Below the pieces are notes generated by a model that worked only from the letters and a program-made list of their open reading frames with translations, was not told where the DNA came from and searched no databases. A stretch of DNA of 64,000 nucleotides from NCBI GenBank assembly GCA_949130495.1, contig OX422215.1, positions 531,757,755 through 531,821,754 of the forward strand, read 5' to 3'. The position numbers and the translations under genes are program-made. Below are positions 9,045 through 20,829 of the stretch, piece after piece. How positions within the stretch are numbered: position 1 is the first letter of the stretch; every line of letters starts with the position of its first letter. The stretch comes from Sambucus nigra (taxonomy: Eukaryota > Streptophyta > Magnoliopsida > Dipsacales > Adoxaceae).

Positions 9045-10970
9045 TGTAACACCCCATACTTTTATGATTTTTTTTAAATATAGGATTAATTGAATTTAAT
9101 TTGTGAACTAAATAAGAATTAATTCGAATTAAAATAAATATTAACCAGGGAGTTAAGAGTTAGTATTTATTAATATATATTATGTTGAATATTACTGAGT
9201 GAATAAAGTAATATATGATTATAAAATTAGTAAAATTGTCCCGAGTGGAAAAATATGACAATAACGGAAAATTAAGTCGGGATGCGCATGTGAGTTGTGT
9301 CAAGACTAATTTAAAGGAATTAGGAAGTAAATTAATTATAAGTATTCCACATAGTCATTTCGAGTGCGCCAACGTGTTCGGAAGGGTCGAGATAGTCAGA
9401 AAAGTCTACTCGGGGGTTTAGTTTGGATCCCGTGATAGTTTTAGGTCAAATCGTCATCCCGAGAGGGCGCTTTGGTAATATTAATTTTTGGGTAATTAAT
9501 ATGCACGAAAATTAGAGATAGAATACATCTTCCATGTGAGTTCAGTTAGGGTTTTTATTCACAAATTTCAAGGGAGAGCCATAGAGGGTGAGGGAGAAAC
9601 AAACCTAAGGAACTGAAGCCTAGAACCACCACCTTGCAACACCAGGACCACCACCATGTAGATCGGAGAACGAGTAACACACCCATAGCACCTACATCAG
9701 TGGATCAAACCATCATAATCAAGGCACGTGTTTAATACTTGATTCCTTGTAGCAATAATTGTGTTCATGTTAGAACAGGGATTAAACTCATGATTTAGAA
9801 TTGAATTGGGTGGATTTAGAGAATATAAATCATATGTTAGGGCTAATTTTGATCAAAGATTGAATCCTTATGCATGTAGAATAGGAATACCGGAATTTTA
9901 GTGTAATATGATGAACGAATTTGAGCTTAATTTGAAGATTGTGCATGAAATTAAAGAACTAGGGTTTCTTATAGATTAATTGGGGATTTCTAAATTTATT
10001 ACTGATTTGTGATGATTTTAGGATATAAGGATGTTAGAAATTGAGTAAACATGCTGGGTTATTAGTTAGTATAGTTGTATTGGCGTTTGGGTAAACTCTG
10101 TAGAGGATTGGAGGTTTAAAAATGGTGAAAAATGAATTTTTTGGAGGTTAGGGACGAAACTGGTAGAACTCGTTCGAATGACTTGGGGAAGTCGTTCGAA
10201 AAAGATTAAGAACAAAAATTCAGAGTTAAATTCGTTCGAATGACACCATTCGAACGACCTCGTTCTAAGAACTTCTAACGAGATTTCTGAACTGAGAATT
10301 TTTGCCCGACTTGGATTTAAACGATATGTCTTAGCTAATTCAAGAGAGAGAGATTATCTATGATAATTAGTGCCAGAGATTAATGGTGAGGACTTGGGTA
10401 CACTGACTTGGGTACACTACTCGGAAAGACTCACGTGGTTGAATCATGTTGTGTAAAGTGAGATAAAGAGAATAAATCGTGAGTTATAGTATACCGAAAG
10501 TTTTAGAGAAACAAATATTATATATGAACCTAGTTCAGGTTGTGTGTATACCAAATTATATTAATGGGTAGTGTGAATACCTATAGTATGTTTGATTATG
10601 TGTATTGACATACCTAGCTACTTGCTATCACGGGAAGTTTTGAAAATGTTTGATGGCAGTCTTGTCCTGATGAGCCTTTGGGGGGATTTTAGATTTGGCA
10701 CCTTAGAACATAGTACGTCGATTGGATTGCCATTTGTGAGAAAGATTGTATTGAACGGTCATTTGGGGTGCGTAGGTATCTGCGTAGCCCTAAAGGCCTA
10801 AGACTATGTTCGCCTCCAGTATGTGTGTTTGATTTTATGGTTTGTGGGAGCTTTTTCGAACTGATTATCCTTATTTGAGTATGAGATGTACTAGGACTCG
10901 ATAACAGAGTATGCATGCACCGCAGCTGAGTCAAGGGGTGCCCTATTAGTATATATATTATAGAGTGGTG

Positions 10971-11007
<37 letters not shown>

Positions 11008-11947
11008 TAGTGATGTTATCTATCGTGTGATATTTGTAGATGATTAAGACGATGAAATCCTAATTACCTTAAGATGTGAATACTTAACTTTGGGGTGATA
11101 ACCCTTAAAAAGTTAATAAATGTTGAAAGAGTTAATACAAGTATTCAGGAATGCGGGATACTACTTCGAGATATAGTTAGTGGTGTAAGTCTAGAATCTA
11201 ATTAAATGAGATTAGGATAGCTAGATTGGACTATACGTATGTTAGGCGTGCACAATAGTTGAGAGGTGAGAATCTTATGTGAGAGTACGAAAAGCTAACA
11301 TGCACATAATACTTGCTTTAATGCAAATTTTAAATACTTGCTAAATATTTTTACAACTCGGGCTCTGACCTATCTCTTGCATGTTTCCTCCTCTTGTACT
11401 ATTTATATCAGGTGTCCAACCACAGGGACCCTAGGCCTAGACATTCAGACTGTTTTACGTGATGTAGAAGTTATGGTAGTTGCAGGTCCTCACGCTTAGA
11501 TGCCTTCATTTTTATTTCATTCAGTTTTGTCTAGCCATTTTATTTAGGGCATGTGCCACCCATCTTCAAATATTTTATTGGAGAGATTATACTTCCTTCA
11601 TATCCATATTTAGTATTTAGTTGGATTCAGTATATTGGTCTATGGTTTGAGACTTGAAACTTGAATGTTTTATCTAGTCTTTTTATTTCAGCAATTGATT
11701 CATATCCAGTTTTTATTTTATTCATATGTATGGTAAATGGTTTGTGTCTTAATAATTGGAATTTATTAACAGATTGTTTGGATATAACTTAAAATGGAAA
11801 ATGTCTTGACACTAGCTTAATTATTTATTAGGTGATTAATAAGGTTAAATATTTTCGACAATGATGCTAGGAATGAACCATCAAACATTCTGTTTTAAAT
11901 TTAATAAAGGAATGATCACCTAGTATTTAATTGGGCGGGGTGTCACA
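9045..11947 (+). repeat. G1 5' LTR
   Basis: It runs from TGTAACACCCCATAC to GCGGGGTGTCACA, 2903 bp. It is closely similar to 16705-18977 but about 600 bp longer, because a stretch around 9615-10200 is absent from the 3' copy. It contains a TTCGAA palindrome cluster (10165-10275) and an AT microsatellite at about 10976-11004. Confidence 0.95.
10165..10275. repeat. TTCGAA palindrome cluster in G1 5' LTR
   Basis: CGTTCGAATGA, CGTTCGAAAAA, CGTTCGAATGA and ATTCGAACGACC occur within 110 bp. The 3' LTR keeps a matching but diverged cluster at about 17275-17360 (CGTTCGAACGAG, TTTCGAACGACC). Confidence 0.85.
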
Positions 11948-11949
11948 GG

Positions 11950-11961
11950 TGGTATCAGAGC
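11950..11961 (+). promoter_or_regulatory. G1 primer-binding site, tRNA-iMet
   Basis: TGGTATCAGAGC lies two bases after the LTR end. It is the standard plant initiator-Met tRNA complement used to prime minus-strand DNA synthesis. Confidence 0.95.
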
Positions 11962-12130
11962 ATCAAGTTCTAGATTCTTTTAGGATCTATGTGGCTTATT
12001 ATGCTTTCAGCTTAGCATCCTTCGATATAGAGCCCTATTATTAGGATTGTTGCATTTTTGATTATGTGTTTACGTCTTCAACTATTTGAGATTTGATAAC
12101 TGTGGACTTGTAAATTCTTTCTCATTTCAG

Positions 12131-13200
12131 ATGCCTCCCAGACGTGCACCTAGGGCAAAAAATTCCCAACCCGAGCCTCAGCCAAAACCAGCTCAGGGTA
12201 CAGTGAATGTTGTCGAGGTTGCTGCCATCGTTGCTCAGGTAGTTAACACAGCACTAGTTGTGGTCTAGTAGGCCCCGCCACAGGCAGTGGCACCAGCACT
12301 AGCTCATGCATTCTCTTCCGCATGGGAGCGAGTCAGGGATGCCTTACAGAAGGCGCATCCTTTGGAGTTAGCAGGGGGTTATGATGTTGTTACAACTAGC
12401 TAATGGAAGAAAGACATCCATAGGCATCTGAGGATGTACGAGTGCACGGAGGTGCAAAAGAAGATACTAGCTACTTTCAAGCTAGTAGGGGAAACATTAC
12501 AGTGGTGGGAGTCCATTCTACCGCATAGGAGAACGATGTGATGTCTATACAGGACTTCTGGGTGCAGTTTGACCATAAATATTTCCCCTCCGTCGTTCAG
12601 ACTGAGACAAAACAAAAACTCCTAAACCTCACCCAGGAGGGGAAGACTGTAGCCGAGTATGAAGAGGAGTTTACTAAACTAGTAAACTTAATACCAGCTG
12701 AGGTGGCTACTGAGGAGAAAAAGATTCAGATGTTCATGGACGGCGTGACCTGGAGGATTCTTCAGCATCTTCTGGGTAATATTTCATTGCAGTCCTACTC
12801 AATGCTGCGCTACTACACTGCTAGGATCACTGCTTCCATCTTAAAGGGAACAAGCGAGTAGGTTAGTCCAACCAGCAGGGCAAGACAGGTGGAGGTAGTG
12901 TCAGTAGGGCATAAGCAAGTCAAAGTCAGCAGAGGCAGGGTGAGCAGGTCTCCTATTAGGGGGATGCTGCTAAGAGATTCAGATCAGGGGGCTTTCTTTA
13001 GGGACAAGGAGGTTTCAGGAATGACCACCATGGTCAGCATGGCCAGTAGGGCCATCAAGGCCATCAGGGCCAAGGGAGAGGTGGCAACGTCCAGTAGGGG
13101 TAGAGAGGGGGTAACTACGTAGGTAGATGTTTCACTTGTGGCAAGAATGGCCACAAATAATTTGAGTGCCCCGATAAGGAGGAGGTATCCTCATCAGCAG
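12131..13200 (+). pseudogene. G1 gag remnant (capsid and CCHC knuckle)
   Basis: It starts MPPRRAPRAKNSQPEPQP at the first ATG after the leader. At 12266-12271 two adjacent TAG codons interrupt it. A retrotransposon capsid stretch follows (FDHKYFPSVVQTETKQKLL, then EGKTVAEYEEEFTKLVNLIP, about 12560-12710), then a basic Gly/Arg-rich tail. A nucleocapsid zinc knuckle CFTCGKNGHK begins at 13128 but has a stop just before its last Cys at 13167-13169. Frame changes occur around 12530 and 12865. Gag would build the cytoplasmic particle that packages element RNA. This copy cannot make it. Confidence 0.85.
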
Positions 13201-13365
13201 AGTGCTCACCAGGAGCCCTAGAGGTCGATTTTCCCTACCGCTCTTAAAGCGCCAGCACCAGTCCCTACATTGCCTTCCATTCCAGCAGTTCCAGTTCAGT
13301 GGGGACAACTACAATACATGCGTGTCTACAACGCCCATCAGGCCGCAGTACCATAGGCACCGCCC

Positions 13366-13650
13366 GTGGTTGAGGGTACATTTTTTGTCCAGGGGACTTT
13401 GGGGCGGATATTATTTGACACGTGGGCTTCATATAGTTTCATTGCCACTAGTTTTGCACGCGCCACAGGGTTATTAGACACGACAGAAAGCACAATGACT
13501 AGTGTAGATTCACCGTTGGGCGACGGGTCATTGATATTCTTTATATGTCGGGGAGTGGTTATAGAGATTAGGAGATTGATCTTATCGGCTAATATGCTTA
13601 TTTTAGATATGCACGAGTATGATGCTATCATCGGGATGGATTAGCTAGTC
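13366..13650 (+). pseudogene. G1 aspartic protease, active site altered
   Basis: The segment reads GTFFVQGTLGRILFDTWASY and ends in AIIGMD followed by a stop. Ty3/gypsy proteases carry a D-S/T-G-A-S active site within a 'LFDxGAS' strand. Here the Gly is Trp (DTWAS), consistent with a single G-to-T change. The Asp is kept. The closing Gly-Met-Asp-Trp motif is cut by a TAG in the Trp position. The protease would have released gag and pol parts from the polyprotein. Confidence 0.8.
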
Positions 13651-13799
13651 GTGTATAGGGCCATGATTGAGTGCTTTAGTAGGAGCATAATTTTTTATAT
13701 CCGTGGTCAAGAGATGTTTTTAATGGAGATGCCTCATCTCGAGGGAGGATCGTCCACTCACTTATTTTATATAGAGGAGGAGACCTCTACGAGAGTCGT

Positions 13800-14540
13800 G
13801 ATTTACCTTTATTCGATTCCGTTTATTCATGAGTACGCTGATGTGTTTCAGGATATACCAGGGCTACCGTCGAGTAGAGAGATAAAGTTTGTGATTGACT
13901 TAGCGTTGGGCACTCGGCCGATAGCTCGTGCACCTTACCGTATGGCTCTCGAGGAGACGAGGGAGCTAAGGGATCAGATTGAGAAGTTATTGGGATAGGG
14001 TTTCATCTGCCGGAGTACCTCACCTTGGGTGTGAAGAAGAGGGATGGATCCTTACGACTGTGCGTAGATTATTGGGAGTTGAATAAAGTCATGATACAGA
14101 ATAAGTATCCCTTGCCCAGAATCGATGAGGGGAGAAGCTTACTTCTCGAAGATAGACTTGAGATCAGGATACCATTAGTTGAGGATTAGGGATAAGGATG
14201 TGTCTGAGACTGCGTTTCTGACGAGGTATGGATCCTTTGAGTTTTGGGTTATGCCATTTGCGCTAACCAACACACCAACAATATTTATGGACTTAATGAA
14301 CAGGGTGTTCAGAGAGTTCTTAGATTAGTTTGTCATTGTCTTCATAGATTACATTCTAATTTATTCACAGACTGAGGAGGATCATACTGAGCATCTACGT
14401 AGGTTTTTGCAGACCTTACGGGAGAATGAGATGGACGCTAAGTTCGAAAAATGTGGATTCTGGCTACGAGAGGTACAGTTCTTGGGGCATATCGTATCAG
14501 ATTAGGGAATATCGGTGGACCCCAATAAGGTGTTACCAGT
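13800..14540 (+). pseudogene. G1 reverse transcriptase, catalytic Asp changed
   Basis: Recognisable RT blocks are [30 protein letters not shown], a stretch after a frame break containing [14 protein letters not shown], then [20 protein letters not shown]. The last block should hold the catalytic F-x-D-D pair, and the second Asp is replaced by Tyr (FIDY). Stops fall near 13996, 14324 and 14503, at positions where the family usually has Gln. A frameshift lies near 14130. The enzyme copied element RNA into DNA. This copy is dead on several counts. Confidence 0.85.
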
Positions 14541-14574
14541 GAGGGAGTGGGGATAACCCACGACATCGACGAAG

Positions 14575-15150
14575 GTGCGGAGGTTCTTGGGGTTAGCTGA
14601 ATACTATAGACAGTTTATTCGGGGTTTTTCGAAGATTGCGTGTCCGATGACTAATCTAACCCGTAAGGGCGCACCATTTATTTGGGATGATGCGTGTCAG
14701 TTGGCGTTTGATGAGCTGAAGGAAAAGTTGACTTCAACACCCGTACTAGCGCTCCCCAGGCCAGGAGTAGAGTACCTTGTCTTTACTGACGCGTCCCTAC
14801 AGGGACTATATGGAGTATTGCAGCAGGAGGATCAGGCTATAGCTTATGCCTCTCGCAAGTTTAAGCTCCACAAGAGGAATTACCCTGCGCATGACTTTGA
14901 GTTGGCAACAGTCATGTTTGCACTATGAAATTGGAGACGTTATCTCTTGGGAGAGAAATTTCACCTATTCACGGATCATAAGTCACTGCAGTACTTGTTC
15001 ACTCAGAGAGAAATGAATATCCATCAGCGTAGGTGGCTTAAATTTGTGAAGGACTGTCAGTTTGAGATCCAGTACCACGCGAGGAAGGCTAACGTAGTAG
15101 CTGATGTGTTGAGATGGAGGCCAATAGGTAAGGTGGCCCAAGTGTAGAAG
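14575..15150 (+). pseudogene. G1 RT connection and RNase H domain
   Basis: The frame opens with RRFLGLAEYYRQFIRGFSKI (the RT thumb/connection). RNase H follows with LVFTDASLQGLYGVLQQED (first catalytic Asp in TDAS), YPAHDFELATVMFAL (second-site Glu in FELA) and FTDHKSLQYLFTQREMNIHQ (third Asp in TDHK), then HARKANVVADVL. One TGA falls near 14926. Apart from that stop the domain is long and well conserved for this element. RNase H removed template RNA during cDNA synthesis. Confidence 0.9.
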
Positions 15151-15389
15151 GTGAAATGGAAGGAGTTGGGACACCAAGATGCAGTTGCTCGATTATTTAT
15201 GTCTGCCATAATCGTTACGCCCCGAATTGTGACGAGAGTGGTACAGGCCCAGGGAACCGATAAGTTCTGTCAGGATCGGATTATACATCTTCTAGCCTAG
15301 GGAGCTGAGTCTTATTCTCTGGGTTCAGATGGGGGTTTGAACTTTAATGGGCGTCTAGTTATTTCATAGGGAGATGATCTACGATATGT

Positions 15390-16020
15390 GATGATGAAAG
15401 AGTCGCACATATCTCGATTTGCGGTACATCCCGGTGGGGATAAAATGTATCAGGATATGAGGAAAAAATACTGGTGGAGTGGAATAAAGAAGGACATCAC
15501 CGAGTTTATTTCAATATGTACCACTTGTCAGCTTGTGAAAGTGGACCATCAGTAATCGGGAGGGATCCTACAGCCGTTAGAGATCCCTATGTGGAAATGG
15601 GAGAGCATTTCCAAGGATTTCATCACAAGGCTGCCCACATCACAGAGTGGTCACTATTCCATATGGGTGCTTGTGGATCGATTGACCAAAGTAGCTCGCT
15701 TTCTGCCAGTCCGGACATATTATACTATGGGGAAGTACGCTCAGATCTTTATTGCCGAGATAGTGAGACTCCATAGGGTGCCCCTTGATATTGTGTCCGA
15801 TCGAGACAAGATTTTTGTGTCCAGATTTTGGGAGAGCTTCCAAGAGGCCATGGGTACGGAGTTACAATTGAGTTCGATCTATCACTCGCAAATGGATGGG
15901 CAGAAAGAGCGAACAAATCAGATGTTAGGGGATATGTTACGGATGTGTATCCTTGATTTTGGCGGGGGTTGGGAGTAGTACCTTCCACTGGTGGAGTTTG
16001 CTTATAATAACTCCTATTAG
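15390..16020 (+). pseudogene. G1 integrase catalytic core
   Basis: The HHCC end is visible as AVHPGGDKMYQDMRKKYWW and ISICTTCQLVK, followed by a stop near 15554. The DDE core has its three acids in WVLVDRLTKVARF, DIVSDRDKIF and DGQKERTNQM (about 15589-15930). Two TAG codons (about 15979 and 16018) interrupt the C-terminal side, where Gln is usual. The integrase would have joined the cDNA to the GTTAT target. Of the pol domains this one keeps its catalytic residues best. Confidence 0.9.
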
Positions 16021-16199
16021 TTTACGATTGGCATGGCCCATTTGAGGCATTATATGGTAGACCTTGTCGTTCGCCTGCATGTTGGCTAGAGGTGGGGGAC
16101 AACAAACTACTAGGGCTAGAAGTAATTCAGGAGACTACAATAAGAATATAGATAGTTCGAAGTCGTATACGAGTAGCTCAGGACAGGCAGAAAAGCTAC

Positions 16200-16660
16200 G
16201 TCGATGCCAAACAATTCTTTAGAGAGTTTGCTGTGGGGGATAAGGTACTATTGCTATGAAGGGGATAATGTAGTTTGGGAAAAAGGGAAAGTTGGCATCG
16301 AGGTACGTAGGTCCATTCCCTATCATTGAATGGATTGGGTTCGTAGCTTATAGACTTGGGTTGCCGGGGCACTTACATAGGATTCATGACCTGTTCCATA
16401 TTTTATCGTTGAGGAGATATCTTCGGGATGACATGGCCCACACTCATATTGATTTAAAGGAGATCGACCTACAGCCTGATAGTTCCTACAAGGAGGGGCC
16501 AGTTGTTATCCTAGAACATAGCGAGAGGAAATTGAGGTAAAAGGTAGTGCCATTAGTACGTGTTCAGTGGCAGAACCATAATGTCGAGGAGTCTACTTGG
16601 GAGCGCGAGAATGAGATGCGCGGCAACTATCCAAAGTTATTCTTAGTAGGTATACCTTTT
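16200..16660 (+). pseudogene. G1 integrase C-terminus and chromodomain
   Basis: A GPY/F-type module is read as ASRYVGPFPIIEWIGFVAYR followed by HRIHDLFHILSLRRY (16292-16420). After one stop near 16540 comes a chromodomain-like end with VRVQWQNHNVEESTWERENE, the strand-plus-helix pattern with Trp and Trp-Glu that chromoviruses use to target integration to heterochromatin. This is the main basis for calling G1 a chromovirus. The segment ends shortly before the polypurine tract. Confidence 0.85.
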
Positions 16661-16691
16661 GTTTCCGAATTTTGGGATAGAATTCCGTTAT

Positions 16692-16704
16692 AAGGGGAGA
16701 AGTA
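16692..16704 (+). promoter_or_regulatory. G1 polypurine tract
   Basis: AAGGGGAGAAGTA directly precedes the 3' LTR. It would prime plus-strand DNA synthesis. Confidence 0.9.
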
Positions 16705-18977
16705 TGTAACACCCCGTACTTCTATGTTTTTTTTTAAATATAGGATTAATTGAATTTAATTTGAGAATTAAATAAGAATTAATCCGGCTTAAAATAAATA
16801 TTAACTAGGGAGTTAAGGGTTAGTATTTATTGATGTGTATTATGTTGAATATTACTAATCGAATAAAGTAATATATGACTATAAAATTAGTAAAATTGTC
16901 CCTCGTGGAAAAATACAACAGTTACAGAAAATTAAGCCGAGAAGTGCATGTGAGTCGTGTCAGGACTAATTTAAAGGAGTTAGGAAGTAAATTAATTATA
17001 AGTATTCCAGATAGTTATTTCGAGTGTGCCAACGTGTCCGGAAGGGTCGAGATAGTCAGAAAAGTCTACCCGGGAGTTTAGTTTGGGTTCCAGGACGGTT
17101 TTAGACCAAACCGGCATCCCGAGAGGGAGTTTTGGTAATTTTAATTTTTGGGTAATTAATATGCACAAAAATTAGAGATAGAATATATCTTCCATGTGAG
17201 TTCAGTTAGGGGTTTCATTCAAAAATTTCAAGGGAGAGCCATAGAAGGTGAGGGAGAAACAAACCCAAGGAAGGACCTCGTTCGAACGAGATTAAGAACG
17301 AAAATTCAGAGTTAAGTTCGTCCGAAGTTCTTTCGAACGACCTCGTTCAAACGACAATCTGGGCACTTCTAAGGAAATTTCAGAACTGAGAATTTTTACC
17401 CGACTTGAATTTAAATGATACATCTTAGCTAATTCAAGAAAGTGGGATTTTCTACGATAATTAGTGCCAGAGATTAATAGTGAGGGACTTGGGTACACTA
17501 CTCGAAAAGACTCACATGGTTGAATCATGTTGCATAAGGTGAGATAGAGAGAATAAATCGTAAACTATAGTATACCAAAAGTTTTGGAGAAACAAATATT
17601 ATATATGAACCTACGTTCAGGTTGTGTGTATACCAAATTATATTAATGGGTGGTGTGAATACCTATAGTATGTTTGATTATGTGTATTGACATACCTAGC
17701 TACTTGCTATCACGGGAGGTTTTGAAAATGTTAAAAGGCAGTCTTATCCTGATGAGCCTTCGGGGGGATTTTAGATTTGTCATCCTAGAACATAGTACGT
17801 CGGTTGGATTTCCATTTGTGAGAACGATGGTATTGAACGGTCATTTGGGGTGCGTAGGTATTTGCGTAGCCCCAAAGGCCTAAGACCGTGTTCACCTCCA
17901 ATATGTGTGTTTGATTTTATGGTTAGTGGGAGCTTTTCAAACTGATTGTCCTTATTTAAGTACGAGATGTACCAGGACTCGATAGAAGAGTATGCATGCA
18001 CTGCAGCTGAGTCTAGGGGTGCCCTATTAGTATATATATTATAGAGTGGTGATCATATATATATATACTAGTGATGTTATCTATCGTGTGATATTTGTAT
18101 ATGATTAAGATGATGAAATCCTAAGTAGCTTAAGATGTGAATACTTAACTTTGGGGTGATAACCCTTAAAAACTTAATAAATGTTGAAAGAGTTAATACA
18201 AGTATTCAGGAATGCGGGATACTACTTCGAGATATAGTTAGTGGTGTAAGTCTAGAATCTAGTTAAATGAGATTAGGATAGCTAGATTAGTCTATATGTA
18301 TGTTAGGCGTGCACAATAGTTGAGAGGTGAGAATATCATGTGAGAGTACGAAAAGCTAACATGCACATAATACTTGCTTTAATGCAAATTTTAAATACTT
18401 GCTAAAATATTTTTACAACTCGGGCTCTGACCCGTCTCTTGCTCCTCTTGTACTATTTATATCAGGTGTCCAGCCACAAGGACGCCAGGCCATGTAGCAG
18501 TTGTGGTAGCTGCAAGTCCTCGCGCTTTGGCACCTTCATTTTTATTTCGTTCAGTTCTCTCTAGCCATTTTATTTAGGGCATGTGTCGCCCATCTTCAGA
18601 TATTTTATTAGAGAGATTGTACTTCCTTCATTTTCGTATTTAGTATTTAGTTGGATTCAGTATATTGGTCTATGGTCTAAGACTTGAAACTGGAATGTTT
18701 TATCCAGTCTTTTTATTTTAGTAGTTGATTCATATCCAATTTTTATTTTATTCATATGTATGGTAAATTGTTTGTGTCTTAATAATGGGAATTTATTAAC
18801 AGATTGCTTGGGTATAACTTAAAATGGAAAATGTTTTGACACTATCTTAATTATTTATTAGGTGATTAATAAGGTTAAATATTTTCGACAGTGATGCTAT
18901 GAATGAACCATCGAACATTCTGTTTTAAATTTAATAAAGGACTGATCACCCAGTATTTAATTAGGCGGGGTGTCCCA
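16705..18977 (+). repeat. G1 3' LTR (internally deleted)
   Basis: It runs from TGTAACACCCCGTAC to GGGGTGTCCCA, 2273 bp. Relative to the 5' LTR it lacks about 600 bp at 17265-17275 and a short stretch near 18450-18500. Many single-base differences between the two LTRs indicate an old insertion. Confidence 0.95.
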
Positions 18978-19490
18978 GTTATGACTTATGTTTAGATTTC
19001 AATGTGTTGAGAATTCCCTCCATGTTTAGGTTTCAATGTGCATCTATTGTTTACCTATAAATGTGTGATCCATCTAGTTTCCCTTGATACCTTATGACAT
19101 GTTATTAGTATGATAGGATACACAATGATTGAGTTTTGTTATTTAAATAAGTACCCAGTTATGCTTGCTTATCTATGTAAGTGGAGTCATCTTATGACTT
19201 ATGTTTACAACAATACGTGGCTTATGACTTCACAATGTTTATGACATATGTTTACAATAATACATGACTTATGTTTATGACTTATATATACCACAATACA
19301 TGGCATATGTTTACAACAATAAATGACTTATGTATACCACAATACATGGCTTATGTTTATAACAATACATGACTTATGTTTACTACAATACTTCTATTAT
19401 GTTTATGACTTATGTTTACAACAATACATGACTTATGTTCATAAATTCTATGTAAAATATTTATATTTCATTGTACTCATCATTGTGTTA
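18978..19490 (+). repeat. PMD-segment flank with ACTTATGTTTAC minisatellite
   Basis: The first five bases are the right copy of the G1 target duplication. From about 19190 to 19445 a degenerate unit of roughly 20 bp, 'catgacttatgtttacaaca', repeats about ten times. No coding is seen. It directly precedes the PMD gene and may be its upstream region. Confidence 0.75.
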
Positions 19491-19500
19491 ATTGTTTAAA

Positions 19501-20829
19501 TCCAGGTCTACCATGGATAACCTACTATCCTACTCTTGCAAGAACCGAATGCCATTGACTTCCTCAGAGAGGAAGAGTCGAGAAGATATCTATGCTCTGT
19601 CTACTGCGACTGCTACTCCCTTAGAGGGCGATATCCTAGATGTGATGAAGGTGGATGCCCCAGTGGTGGAGATGTCTAAGGAGGTTGTAGTGCATGATGA
19701 GGAGGTTACGGTTCATGATGAGGAGGTTGAGGTTTAGGTTGAGGTTAAGGAGGAGGAGGGATATGATGCGGCTAAGGAGGGTCATGAGGCGGCAGAGGGT
19801 GATGTCGAGTAGGGGGATGTTGCTCCATATGAGGGGGGTGTATTACCCCAATGACCGGATACCCCGTTTAGCATTTTACATAAGACCACGACAACATACA
19901 ACAAGAAGAAAAAGGTGCCTGAAGAAGGCACCTCTAACGCAGCTTACGGGGCCTCCGACGATCTCAACCTATTAAAACATTTCAAGCATCACGTGGCCTA
20001 TGGTATTTGGACCGGTTCGGTGGTAATTATATTTCCCTACAAAGTTAAATCATTAATGTTTTATATAATTCATTACTTTGATAAATCCTGATAAATATTT
20101 TGCTTCTATTGTAGGCGGAGCGGGTGCCTTCATCATGTATCAATCACTAGACAAAGATCAAGGAATGGGAATTCAGTGATATTTCTCTAAATGTACAAAA
20201 GAGGGTCCAAAGGGCTAAGTTGGGCGGGCTTATAGCATTTAGACACCGTTATATAGACAACGCCCTTGTATATGCATTTGTAGAGAGGTGGCATCTAGAG
20301 ACCAACACATTTCATATGCCATTCGGGGAGATGACAATCACCCTCGACGACGTAAGTGCGATCTTGGGCATTCTTCTAATCAGATTAGCTCTATATAACC
20401 CACAATCCGTAGTTAAGAAGGAGTATGAGGACGATGTAGTGGTCCCATCGGTTGTGGACCTTGTGGGGAGACATTGGGAGTGAGCAAGGACGTTGCCCTG
20501 GAAGTATGTGGCGAGCATGTCGTCGTCTGATTGAACCGGCACATCGTGAATTTCAAGAAACGGGCGAAGGACGCCAATGCCTCCAATACAGCCAAAGACT
20601 ATTGTGCCAGGGCCTATTTACTAAACATTATCGGGTGCACAATTTTCCCCGATAAGTAAAAGAACAAGATTTTCATGCTCTACCTTCATGTTCTTAGAGA
20701 CTTGAAGAAGGTGGGGGAAATTAGCATGTGGAATGGGTATATTGGCACATGTGTATCGGCAGCTGGTCCTCGCCTATCGCTTAGGTGTGAGGCAATTGAG
20801 TGGTTGCATCTCTCTTATACAAGTAACTA
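19501..20829 (+). pseudogene. Plant mobile domain (PMD) gene, broken
   Basis: An acidic Val/Glu-rich part with a repeated VHDEEV (19640-19810) leads to LNLLKHFKHHVAYGIWTG, the 'HVA-x-x-IWxG' opening of PMD proteins. After a short intron-like gap (about 20030-20115) comes the PMD core ALVYAFVERWHLETNTFHMP then GEMTITLDDVSAILGI (20220-20380). After a frame change, CARAYLLNIIGCTIFPDK follows, then KNKIFMLYLHVLRDLKKVG, IGTCVSAAGP and further residues (20595-20829). Stops occur near 19736, 19812 and 20657. PMD proteins are carried by plant transposons and also include cellular MAIL-type proteins. The surroundings favour a transposon origin. It ends at the G2 LTR. Confidence 0.8.

Larger units (their letters stand above)
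9045..18977 (+). mobile_element. G1: complete but inactive Ty3/gypsy chromovirus (Tekay-like)
   Basis: All landmarks of an LTR retrotransposon occur in order: 5' LTR (9045-11947), tRNA-iMet primer site, gag, protease, RT, RNase H, integrase, chromodomain, polypurine tract, 3' LTR (16705-18977), with GTTAT duplicated on both sides. The order PR-RT-RH-INT plus a C-terminal chromodomain marks a Ty3/gypsy chromovirus. The LTR start TGTAACACCCC and iMet primer suggest the Tekay/Del clade. The element cannot be active: more than a dozen in-frame stops and several catalytic changes are visible. It is inserted into the segment that carries the PMD gene. Confidence 0.95.

Noticed and set aside
11950..11961. 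TGGTATCAGAGC sites as tRNA gene ends
   Set aside because: Each lies two or three bases from an LTR end and no tRNA body is present. They are primer sites.
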